From JBCBWG01 sp039039985 (GTDB lineage Bacteria; Pseudomonadota; Alphaproteobacteria; Rhizobiales; Hyphomicrobiaceae), in assembly GCA_039039985.1 (NCBI GenBank), contig JBCCOV010000002.1, positions 19,721 through 83,720 on the forward strand: 64,000 nucleotides of DNA. The letters are read 5' to 3'. Within the stretch, counting starts at the first letter, position 1, and each line of letters opens with the position of its first letter. This document shows positions 35,883-43,929 of the stretch, one piece after another. Under the pieces are notes generated by a model. The model made no database searches. It saw only the letters and a list, made by a program, of their open reading frames with translations, and was not told the origin of the DNA. Position numbers and translations under genes: made by a program.

Positions 35883-35959
35883 CGTTTGGCCGTTTGCTGC
35901 CCCTGGCAAGGTCCAGGCCAGTTACCGTGATTGAGAAAGCCCGGCGCAACGAGGGTCGC

Positions 35960-36415
35960 ATGAGCACACTCTCTAAAATCGATGCGAAGCTGCTTCGGAT
36001 CGCCTACGACGAGGCGCTCGCCGGGTACCATGAAGGTGGCTGCCCCATTGGGTCTGTGCTCGCCGAAGGCGATCGCATTGTCGCTCAGGGCCGGAATCAG
36101 CGGGTCCAGGCTGGCGATCCGATCGCACATGGTGAAATGGATTGCCTGAGAAAAGCGGGGCGGCAGACGTCCTATCGAAAGATGACGATTTACACGTCGT
36201 TAAGCCCTTGCATGATGTGCGCAGGCACAATCGTCCAATTCGGTATTCCCCGCGTCGTTATCGGCGAAAACACGACGTTTGGTGGCAATGAAGACTTCTT
36301 GCGCTCACACGGGATTAACGTTGTGATCGCAGACGATCCAGAGTGCATCGCTCTGATGACACGATTTATCCAGGAGAAGCCCGAGCTTTGGGCAGAAGAT
36401 ATTGCCGAGGAGTAA
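35960..36415 (+). CDS. cytosine deaminase, yeast Fcy1-type
   Basis: 151 residues from the ATG at 35960. Zinc-site motifs are H57-G-E59 (AHGEMDC) and C84-M-M-C87 (LSPCMMCAG). Beyond the CDA core, the second half follows yeast Fcy1 closely (GIPRVVIGENTTFGG, then a C-terminal RFIQEKPELWAEDI), which points to free cytosine rather than guanine or tRNA adenosine as substrate. It converts cytosine to uracil and ammonia. The next three genes form a uracil-degrading set, so the deaminase should feed it. Confidence 0.85.
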   Translation: MSTLSKIDAKLLRIAYDEALAGYHEGGCPIGSVLAEGDRIVAQGRNQRVQAGDPIAHGEMDCLRKAGRQTSYRKMTIYTSLSPCMMCAGTIVQFGIPRVVIGENTTFGGNEDFLRSHGINVVIADDPECIALMTRFIQEKPELWAEDIAEE

Positions 36416-36494
36416 CAGACTCTTACCGCTCCTGAGTTCTAATTTGAAATCAAAGACCTCTATCACTGGACTTGAAGCACGAGACGGAGATCTC

Positions 36495-37739
36495 ATGGAC
36501 AAGCCCGGCCACATCGTATTGGCCTCTCACCGCCCGTCCGGCACGGGATTCGTTGTCGAATGGGGCGCGCCCAATGCCCAGCAGCGCGGGCCGATTGTCG
36601 GGGGCTTGAGCAATGCCGCGCAGCGGAATGTCATCGGTGTTCACGCCGGCTCATACGGGATTTACCGCGCTCTTGCAGTCGCCGCCGGCTCATTGGACCC
36701 CATTCACAGGCCGGACCTGACAAATACCGACCCAACCGACGATATCGGGCCCTATCCGCAATGGGCAAATCCCGATCGTATCGTATCACTTGACCCCTAC
36801 GGCCATCTGGTCGCGCGGGAGTATGCCGACCACATTGCCAACGGTGCTGCGATTCAGCCGACCATCGCAGTCACAAAGGCCCGCATCAACCTTAGTGAGT
36901 TGCGTGATGCCGTTCAGTCCGGCCGCCTCACGCCGGACGGAGACATCTTACTCGATAACGGCGACGTGAATGTTACAAAGGCTGCCATCGAGCCTGTTTG
37001 GTATTTGCCAGGGATTGCGAAGCGTCTCGACATCCCAGAACCCGACCTGCGACGCACCTTGTTTGAGCAAACCGGCGGCATGTTTCCAGAGCTTGTCACG
37101 CGCTCTGATCTAAAACTCTTTTTGCCGCCGATCGGTGGAATTACGATTTACATCATTGGCGATGCGGCAACCGTCAGTAAACCGGATCACGGCTTGACGT
37201 GCCGCGTTCACGACGAATGCAACGGCTCGGATGTGTTTGGCTCAGATATCTGCACCTGTCGACCGTACCTCATGCACGGCATCGAAGAGTGCATCCGCAT
37301 GGCGCAAAACGGCGGTGCCGGTCTGATCGTCTACAACCGCAAGGAAGGGCGTGCACTGGGCGAAGTGACCAAATTCCTGGTCTACAACGCGCGCAAGCGG
37401 CAACCTGACGGTGATAGCGCCGCCACCTATTTCGAGCGAACAGAGTGCGTTGCCGGTGTGCAGGACAACCGCTTTCAAAACCTGATGCCAGATGTCTTTC
37501 ATTGGCTCGGCATTACAAAAATCGATCGCTTCATATCCATGAGCGACATGAAGTATGACGCCCTGGTCGATCAGGGCATCGAGATTGTGGAACGCGTCCC
37601 GATCCCCGACGAATTGATTCCGCCTGACGCACACGTGGAAATCGATGCCAAAAAGGCTGCCGGTTACTTTGTGAACGAACAGGTCTCTGCACCAACCGAG
37701 CACGGAGACGTGAGGGGCCGAGGACTTGAAGACTATTAG
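36495..37739 (+). CDS. GTP cyclohydrolase II homologue, URC1-like (uracil catabolism)
   Basis: 414 residues from the ATG at 36495. An N-terminal part of about 180 residues is specific to this subgroup; the C-terminal half is RibA-like, with zinc ligands Cys242, Cys253 and Cys255 (the 11- and 2-residue spacing of RibA) and YNRKEGRALGE in place of the usual RQEGRGIGL. In yeast with the URC route, URC1 has this relation to GTP cyclohydrolase II and is needed for uracil breakdown. Neighbouring DUF1688 and UPRT genes support that role over riboflavin synthesis. It overlaps the next gene by 14 bases. Confidence 0.85.
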   Translation: MDKPGHIVLASHRPSGTGFVVEWGAPNAQQRGPIVGGLSNAAQRNVIGVHAGSYGIYRALAVAAGSLDPIHRPDLTNTDPTDDIGPYPQWANPDRIVSLDPYGHLVAREYADHIANGAAIQPTIAVTKARINLSELRDAVQSGRLTPDGDILLDNGDVNVTKAAIEPVWYLPGIAKRLDIPEPDLRRTLFEQTGGMFPELVTRSDLKLFLPPIGGITIYIIGDAATVSKPDHGLTCRVHDECNGSDVFGSDICTCRPYLMHGIEECIRMAQNGGAGLIVYNRKEGRALGEVTKFLVYNARKRQPDGDSAATYFERTECVAGVQDNRFQNLMPDVFHWLGITKIDRFISMSDMKYDALVDQGIEIVERVPIPDELIPPDAHVEIDAKKAAGYFVNEQVSAPTEHGDVRGRGLEDY

Positions 37740-38961
37740 TCAGCATAGCGAACACGAAGCCGCGTTGCGGCTTCTCAGCGCCGAGGCCGTTCGGGACCGC
37801 TGTTGCCATGTGCGCTCGGCCCGCGATCACCTGACGTACTTTCGCGTCCATGACGATCGGCTTGAGACGGTTGCGGACTACGTTCTTGAAACGACCCGTC
37901 AAAACTACCCGGACTTGAACATTCCCTTTCACGCCCGCTGGCGGCATTTTGTTTTTGACCAGGTTGATCGGTGGCAGCAACTCGCAGCGACAGTTAACGG
38001 CGACGCCGGGGAATTGGCGCGCAGCCGAATTGACCTGGTCGTGACCAGTGTCCTCCTGGATGCCGGCGCCGGCCCGGAATGGCGTTATCGCGATGCCAGA
38101 ACCGGCAAGGATGTGCGGCGGTCGGAAGGTCTGGCTCTGGCAAGCCTGGATGGCTTTGCGGCTGGCCTTTTCTCCTCATCGGGCCGGACGAATCTCGTCG
38201 CGGATGCTGACGCGCTCAAGGCCATAACCGCCACGACACTCGGCGCGGCATTTCAGGTGACACCGGACAATCCGCTCCAAGGGTTGGAGGGGCGCGCCGC
38301 ACTGTTACGCGCGCTTGGTGCAACGGTTGCACAACATCCGGAACTGTTTCCGGGCCAGGTTCCGCGCGTCGGCAATCTATTCAACTGGATCAAACAGGAG
38401 ATGGGCGATGAGGTCGACGCCACCGACTTGCTCAATCTTGTCTTGCGCGCGTTCGGCGGCATTTGGCCGGGTCGTCTCACGTTGGGCGGCGTCAACCTCG
38501 GTGACACCTGGCAGCACCCGTCTGTGAAAGCCACCGATGGGACGGACGGCCTGATCCCGTTTCACAAGCTTTCGCAATGGCTGACATACTCGCTCATCGA
38601 GCCGCTCCAGGACACAGGGCTACGCGTGACCAACACCGACGGGCTCACAGGGCTGGCGGAGTACCGAAACGGCGGCCTTTTTGTTGATTTGGGCGCGCTT
38701 GAAGTGCGGGACCGGACGTTGCTGGATGTGGCGCATCATCCGGGAGACACCTTCATTGTCGAGTGGCGCGCGCTGACCGTTGCTTTACTTGACGAGGTGG
38801 CGATGATGATACGCCGCAAATTGAACCGGCGCCCTGAGGACCTGCCGCTCGCAAGTATCCTCGAAGGTGGAACGTGGTCAGCTGGCCGGCGCATTTCCGC
38901 GACCTTGCGTGAGGATGCAAGTCCGCCAATTCAGATCAAGAGCGACGGATCGGTTTTCTAG
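37726..38961 (+). CDS. DUF1688 family protein, URC4-like
   Basis: 411 residues, recognised by an N-terminal AALRLLSAEAVRDRC, NIPFHARWRHF, GAGPEWRYRD and SEGLALASLDGFAAGLFSS, and by ITAFP-like late segments such as FHKLSQWLTYSLIEPL. The TTG start at 37726 lies within the end of the preceding gene after a GAGG; no better start was seen. URC4 is essential for uracil use in yeasts with the URC pathway, but its reaction is not well defined. No membrane segment is present, so it is cytoplasmic. Confidence 0.88.
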   Translation: MKTISQHSEHEAALRLLSAEAVRDRCCHVRSARDHLTYFRVHDDRLETVADYVLETTRQNYPDLNIPFHARWRHFVFDQVDRWQQLAATVNGDAGELARSRIDLVVTSVLLDAGAGPEWRYRDARTGKDVRRSEGLALASLDGFAAGLFSSSGRTNLVADADALKAITATTLGAAFQVTPDNPLQGLEGRAALLRALGATVAQHPELFPGQVPRVGNLFNWIKQEMGDEVDATDLLNLVLRAFGGIWPGRLTLGGVNLGDTWQHPSVKATDGTDGLIPFHKLSQWLTYSLIEPLQDTGLRVTNTDGLTGLAEYRNGGLFVDLGALEVRDRTLLDVAHHPGDTFIVEWRALTVALLDEVAMMIRRKLNRRPEDLPLASILEGGTWSAGRRISATLREDASPPIQIKSDGSVF

Positions 38962-38988
38962 ATCCGCGCAAACGAGGAGCTTCACGCC

Positions 38989-39621
38989 GTGACCGAAACG
39001 CTCACAGTGGTCAACCACCCACTCGTTCAGCACAAGCTCACGCTGCTGAGAGACAAGAACACGGCCACGTCCAAGTTCCGTCAGGTCCTGCGCGAGATCA
39101 GCCATTTGCTGGCCTACGAGGTGTTGCGCGATCTGCCGATGGCCACTACCGAGATCGAGACCCCGCTCGCACCGATGTCTGCGCCGTTCTTGGAGGGCAA
39201 GAAGCTTGTGTTTGTCTCAGTCCTTCGCGCAGGCAACGGACTGTTGGAAGGGATGTTGGACCTCGTTCCTTCGGCCCGTGTTGGTCACATCGGCCTGTAT
39301 CGCGATCCGGAAACGCTGACGGCGATTGAATACTACTGCAAGCTGCCCGACGACATTGCCGAGCGCCCGGTCATTGCCGTCGATCCCATGTTGGCGACGG
39401 CAAACTCCGCCATTGCCGCCGTCGCGCAACTGAAGTCTGCCGGCGCAAACAACATGAAGTTTGTTTGCGTTCTGGCTGCGCCTGAAGGTGTGAGTGCGTT
39501 CTCGCGTGCGCACCCCGACGTCCCGATTTTCACCGCTGCTGTTGACGAGAGACTCAACGAAAAGGGCTACATCGTCCCAGGACTGGGCGACGCCGGCGAT
39601 CGCATGTTTGGCACCAAGTAA
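38989..39621 (+). CDS. upp: uracil phosphoribosyltransferase
   Basis: 210 residues from a GTG with GAGGAG upstream. It makes UMP from uracil and PRPP. Markers are the early HPLVQHKLTLLRDK, SVLRAGNGLLEGM and the PRPP loop around VDPMLATANSAIAA (residues 131-144), and a C-terminal YIVPGLGDAGDRMFGTK. The loop reads ATANS where the usual form is ATGGS or ATGNS. Its position behind the URC1/URC4 homologues suits the view that UMP or a related nucleotide is the URC intermediate. Confidence 0.93.
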   Translation: MTETLTVVNHPLVQHKLTLLRDKNTATSKFRQVLREISHLLAYEVLRDLPMATTEIETPLAPMSAPFLEGKKLVFVSVLRAGNGLLEGMLDLVPSARVGHIGLYRDPETLTAIEYYCKLPDDIAERPVIAVDPMLATANSAIAAVAQLKSAGANNMKFVCVLAAPEGVSAFSRAHPDVPIFTAAVDERLNEKGYIVPGLGDAGDRMFGTK

Positions 39622-39910
39622 CGCGATCGATTCAACCGGAACGGACTGGGGGTGCGCAGGCTTTGGAGACGATCCGTCGAGTCAAAGCGCAACTGAGCCT
39701 ACGCGCCGCAAACGGCAGCTCTCCTGGCGCACAACTGCGATATCACCCTCAGATTGCGACCCCGGCAGGCCTTAAGGACCTCACATGACGGACGCAGTGA
39801 GTACGGCAAGCAGAGTCGCGCAAACTGCTGATTGCAAGACACGATGTGCTCGTTCATTTTGTTGCGACCCGGCATCCCGCGGGTAGACATCATGATTTGG
39901 AGTATTCGTT

Positions 39911-40543
39911 TTGGCAGACTTGGACAGGCGTCGTTTCGCGACTGGCATCGCGAGTTTCATTGCAGCGGCCGCCACTACGTTTCGTGGTCAGTCTGCACAA
40001 GCGCAAGACGTTGCATCCCAAGCCGATGCGCGGCTTTGCAAACAGCGCGGTGGCCGTGTCGAAAGCAGAAATAGTGAGGCCGGCAAGAAGAACGGGCGCT
40101 TCTGCGTGCACGACGTCAAAGATCCCGCCTGCATCGAAGCATCGAAAGACAAGGACGAGCTTTGGACGTGGAATTATAAGACAGATAAATGCGAGGAGTC
40201 CGGTTGCTTTCTCACAACGGCCTGCTGCGAAGAGCTTGGGCTCGGCGATAACTGTTTTGAACTGCGAACGCTGCGGCACTTTCGCGATTCGTATTTGATG
40301 CACGCGCCGCAAGGCTCAGATCACGTGGCGGCTTACTACCAACTTGCCCCTAAGATATTGGCAGCTGTTCCGTCCAACAGGCGCAGACCGGAACTGCTGA
40401 CTGTCTACGCGTACTTCATTCTGCCCAGCGTCTTGTGCACAAAACTCGGCCTGTATCGCACGGCACGCCGAATCTACACGGCTCTAATGAACCGTATGAT
40501 CCGGAAACACCTCGCCTCTGACCATCCTTTGTTGACGCTCTAG
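39911..40543 (+). CDS. exported protein with a CFLTTA motif, function unknown
   Basis: 210 residues from a TTG with GGAG nine bases upstream. The N terminus DRRRFATG followed by an Ala-rich stretch is a twin-arginine-type signal, ending near AQAQ. A Cys-rich central region follows, then CFLTTACCEELGLGDNCFEL and TLRHFRDSYL. The CFLTTA core followed by an LR-x-FRD helix recurs in bacterial proteins of unknown role. I do not recognise a catalytic site. It is transcribed alone. Confidence 0.65.
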   Translation: MADLDRRRFATGIASFIAAAATTFRGQSAQAQDVASQADARLCKQRGGRVESRNSEAGKKNGRFCVHDVKDPACIEASKDKDELWTWNYKTDKCEESGCFLTTACCEELGLGDNCFELRTLRHFRDSYLMHAPQGSDHVAAYYQLAPKILAAVPSNRRRPELLTVYAYFILPSVLCTKLGLYRTARRIYTALMNRMIRKHLASDHPLLTL

Positions 40544-40752
40544 ATGTGATGCCTCAGGAGGTTGTTCGTTAGGACCGGAGGACGTTTTGAGGTGCCGACG
40601 GTGCATGGTCTATAGACTGCGCCGTGAGCCACTCGGTCAGCGCATGCCTTATCGCCACGTCACGACAGTAGAAAGACCGACATGGGCATGACACGCTCAG
40701 CGAGAGAAAACACGCCACGTGTTGGACATAAAACGTGCTGGAGGAATGCCTG

Positions 40753-41760
40753 ATGCCGAATGACGCCGCGATGACAAACAAGAAGAAGGTGCTATCGACC
40801 GACACATTGGCCCCGGTTGCTCGCGCGCTGCTGGCCGAGCGTGACGATACGGAGCTGGTCACGTTTCCGAACCTGGCAACCCGCGAAGAGTTCCTGAAGG
40901 TGTTGGAAACAGAAGCACCGGTCTCGGCGTTTGTCCTGGGCCAGACGGTGATCAGTCATGACCAGATCAAGGCCGCCCAGAACTTGGAAGTGGTGGCGCG
41001 CGTCGGCGTCGGATACGACGCAATCGACATTCCGGCATTGAATGAGCACCAGCTCCCCCTCATGACCGTCGGCATAGCGAACTCGCCATCCGTTGCGGAA
41101 CACGCGCTGTTCATGATGCTGTGGCTGGCCCGCCGCGCGCCCGAGGCCGACGCCATTGTCAAGGACGACCGCTGGAACGACCGCATGACCGCGATGCCGT
41201 TTGACCTCTACGAAAAAACCGCCCTGATTGTCGGTTTCGGTCGGATCGGCTCGCGCGCTGCAAAGCGCTGCGCTGCCATGGATATGACTGTGCAGGTCTA
41301 CGATCCCTATGTCGACGCCACCGCGATCAAGGAGGCCGGCCACACGCACGTTACCGATCTCGACGCCGCAGTGGCCCAAGCGGATTTCGTGTCTCTGCAC
41401 TGCCCGAAAAACCAAGAGACGTTGAACATGTTCAACGCGGATCGCCTCGCACGCATGAAGCCGGCAGCCTACCTGATCAACACGGCGCGCGGCGGCATTG
41501 TCGATGAAGCCGCACTCGATGCCGCACTTGAGAGCGGGCGGATCGCCGGCGCCGGTCTGGATGTCTTTGCGCTGGAGCCTGTTGAAGCAGACAACCCGCT
41601 TCTCAAGCGCGACAACGTCATCACATCCCCGCACATGGCCGGCGTCACCGTTGAAGCGCGGGACCGCATGGGCGTTGCGGCCATCAAGAACATCCTGAGC
41701 GTCTTCGACAACAACATCATCACCGAGAACGTGATCAACAAAGAGGTCTTGGCCCGTTAG
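40753..41760 (+). CDS. D-isomer specific 2-hydroxyacid dehydrogenase (phosphoglycerate dehydrogenase-like)
   Basis: 335 residues from the ATG at 40753 with GGAGG upstream. It has VGVGYDAIDIPA, the NAD loop GFGRIGSRAAKRC, LHCPKNQET, INTARGGIVDEAAL (catalytic Arg region), the Glu region and SPHMAGVT (catalytic His). There is no C-terminal ACT or ASB domain, so it is probably a catabolic dehydrogenase rather than SerA. It converges with an SDR gene. Confidence 0.88.
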   Translation: MPNDAAMTNKKKVLSTDTLAPVARALLAERDDTELVTFPNLATREEFLKVLETEAPVSAFVLGQTVISHDQIKAAQNLEVVARVGVGYDAIDIPALNEHQLPLMTVGIANSPSVAEHALFMMLWLARRAPEADAIVKDDRWNDRMTAMPFDLYEKTALIVGFGRIGSRAAKRCAAMDMTVQVYDPYVDATAIKEAGHTHVTDLDAAVAQADFVSLHCPKNQETLNMFNADRLARMKPAAYLINTARGGIVDEAALDAALESGRIAGAGLDVFALEPVEADNPLLKRDNVITSPHMAGVTVEARDRMGVAAIKNILSVFDNNIITENVINKEVLAR

Positions 41761-41879
41761 CAAGGGACATTGGGGGCAGCGAACGACCACGAGTGTGGCT
41801 GAAGCGCGGCCCGCTCACGCACAACCGTTGGATCCGAAGTGCAACTCGATCGGCTCTCAAGACCGACATAGAGGTCCGG

Positions 41880-42659
41880 TCAGTACAGGGAGGCGACCCG
41901 GCCACCATCAATCGCGATCGCCTGCCCGGTGATGTAGCCGGCGGGCGCCGACGCGAGAAACGCACAAAGCGCGCCGAGTTCGGCCACGTTGCCAAGCCGT
42001 TTCATGGGCCCACTTGCCGCGTACGACGTCACGGCCTCGTCCTCAGTCAAATCCATCCTGCCGGCATGCTGGCGGACCACCGTCCGCATGGCCGGCGTGT
42101 CGAAGGGACCGGAGAGAATTGAGTTGATCGTCACGCCATCGGCCGCAACTTCTCGCGCTAACGTGCCCAGCGCACCTGCCAGCGCTGGCCGAAGACCGTT
42201 CGCACGACATCCAAGCAAGGAGATTTCCTTGCCCGATATGGAACTGAGGTTGATCACGCGCCCCCACTTGCGATCGACCATCGCGGGAATGCAGCGCTGC
42301 ACGATATCGAGCGCAGGAATGACCATGAATTGAAACGCCTCGTGCCATGCTTGGATTGGCGTTTCCAGAAACGCGTCCGCTGCTGGGCCCGGCCCATTGA
42401 CAACGACAATTGCCGGATGGCCGAACCGATCAATCACAGCTTCAAGCACCTGCTGACGATTTGCGCCGTTCGAGATATCGCCAGCGAGAAAACACGTCCC
42501 GTTTCCAAGTTCTCGTGCCGTAGCCTCGCCGTGGGCGACATCGCGACCCGTAATCGCCACGCGAACGCCCTCTGCGACAAGCGCCGTCGCGCAGGCGCGA
42601 CCCAATCCCCGGGTACCGGCGATGATCAAGGCCGCTTTGCCCGATATCTGGAAATCCAT
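41880..42659 (-). CDS. SDR family protein lacking the usual YxxxK
   Basis: 259 residues from the ATG at 42659, with AGGCGGG five bases upstream (a GTG two codons earlier is possible). The nucleotide-binding loop AGTRGLGRACATAL, a VNGPGP segment and SSISG are present, and the C terminus has AIDGG. Where Tyr-x3-Lys is expected, the sequence reads LLGCRANGLRPAL, so the usual catalytic pair is absent; some SDRs of this subgroup have a similar S/C-x-A-N-x-x-R pattern. Divergent from a LysR gene that probably controls it. Confidence 0.8.
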   Translation of the reverse strand: MDFQISGKAALIIAGTRGLGRACATALVAEGVRVAITGRDVAHGEATARELGNGTCFLAGDISNGANRQQVLEAVIDRFGHPAIVVVNGPGPAADAFLETPIQAWHEAFQFMVIPALDIVQRCIPAMVDRKWGRVINLSSISGKEISLLGCRANGLRPALAGALGTLAREVAADGVTINSILSGPFDTPAMRTVVRQHAGRMDLTEDEAVTSYAASGPMKRLGNVAELGALCAFLASAPAGYITGQAIAIDGGRVASLY

Positions 42660-42758
42660 ATCCACCCGCCTCTTTGGCCACGACCTCCGAGACGAGGCCG
42701 TTGGAGCTTGTACAGCATTGCGCAGATGTAGATAATCCGAATAAAAAAATCGATTTCA

Positions 42759-42773
42759 TTGCAAAACTTGCAA
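42759..42773. promoter_or_regulatory. candidate LysR binding site
   Basis: TTGCAA-AAC-TTGCAA: two copies of a self-complementary hexamer with 3-base spacing, 10 bases before the LysR start codon and on the side facing the divergent SDR. The T-N13-A layout fits the LysR dyad style. Confidence 0.4.
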
Positions 42774-42783
42774 AGATGGTGAG

Positions 42784-43728
42784 ATGGATATTGCCGTCAG
42801 CCTGCGCATCTTAGCGAACGTTGCGCGCCACAGCAGCTTTGCTGGTGCGGCACGCGATCAGACTGTCTCGACGTCGACAGTCATGCGCGCCATGGATGAA
42901 TTAGAGCGGCGCGTGGGGGTCACGCTGCTTGCCCGATCGACACGGCGCGTCGAGCTCACGGAGGCCGGCCATCGGCTTCTTTCAGGCGGTGCGCCGCTTG
43001 TCGACGCATTGGACGCCTTGATTCAGGAGCTTCAGAAGAGCGACTCAGAGGTATCAGGCCATTTGCGCATAACCACGGCGCTAAGCTTTGGCCGCACCTT
43101 GTTCGCCGGGATCTTGCGTGACTTTCTTGATTGCAACGCCGGCATTGCCATCGATCTTGTGTCGAATGACAGCGTTATCGATCTCGATCAGAGCCGTGTC
43201 GACGTCGCAATTCGGATTGCCGATCCGGTACAGGCGCCCGATCTCATTGCCCACGAACTGAGCCCAATGCACCGTTGCGTCTGCGCAAGCCCGACCTATG
43301 TTGCGCACTACGGACGGCCGGAACATCCGGACGATCTTCAGCAGCACAGTTGCCTGTTGTTTCGGCCTATGCTGCCAAGAGATCCGTGGGCGCCGGTCTC
43401 AGACACATGGACGTTCGCGCAAGGCGGGAAAGACGCCGGCACCATACGGGTTCGCGGCAAAATGAGTGGCAACGATGCTGACGCGCTGGTCTCCGCCGCC
43501 CGCGAAGGTCTCGGCATCGTCATGATGCCGGACTGGCTCATTGCAGATGATGTATCGGAAGGCCGATTGATACGTCTGCTAGCTGACTTCGAAGTGTCTC
43601 AGCGGCCTGGACCGAAATCACTGCACATTGCGTACCCGCAACATCGTCGTCACTCCCGCAAAGTCCAAGCGTTTGTCAGTCACGTTCAGCGTCACTTCAA
43701 GGCGACAGCTGACGTTTCGCGCGCATAG
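42784..43728 (+). CDS. LysR family transcriptional regulator
   Basis: 314 residues. N-terminal winged helix with SFAGAARDQTVSTSTVMRAM and ELERRVGVTLLARSTRRVEL; the C-terminal periplasmic-binding-protein-like effector domain follows (TTALSFGRTLF, DVAIRIAD, GLGIVMMPDWL). It resembles the CrgA/DsdC-like branch. It is divergent from the SDR gene and upstream of the Entner-Doudoroff operon, but regulation of either is inference. Confidence 0.9.
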   Translation: MDIAVSLRILANVARHSSFAGAARDQTVSTSTVMRAMDELERRVGVTLLARSTRRVELTEAGHRLLSGGAPLVDALDALIQELQKSDSEVSGHLRITTALSFGRTLFAGILRDFLDCNAGIAIDLVSNDSVIDLDQSRVDVAIRIADPVQAPDLIAHELSPMHRCVCASPTYVAHYGRPEHPDDLQQHSCLLFRPMLPRDPWAPVSDTWTFAQGGKDAGTIRVRGKMSGNDADALVSAAREGLGIVMMPDWLIADDVSEGRLIRLLADFEVSQRPGPKSLHIAYPQHRRHSRKVQAFVSHVQRHFKATADVSRA

Positions 43729-43929
43729 TCCGGCGGGCCTGGATCGCTGGCTAACAGGGTATTGACAACGCTGTAGTTGCTCAATGCGTGGAACCTGCTA
43801 GACCCCGGCGCAAGAGTTCGTACGGCTGCGACTTGCTGAGGACGCATCAATGCGAAGACACAAACGTTTCTGCCGTGACACGCGCGGCCACTCTCATTTC
43901 CCGGGCGCCATCTCCTGCGGGGTTTGCGT

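Noticed and set aside
43762..43790. Sigma-70 promoter for zwf based on TTGACA
   Set aside because: No acceptable -10 hexamer at 16-18 bases; kept only as a remark.
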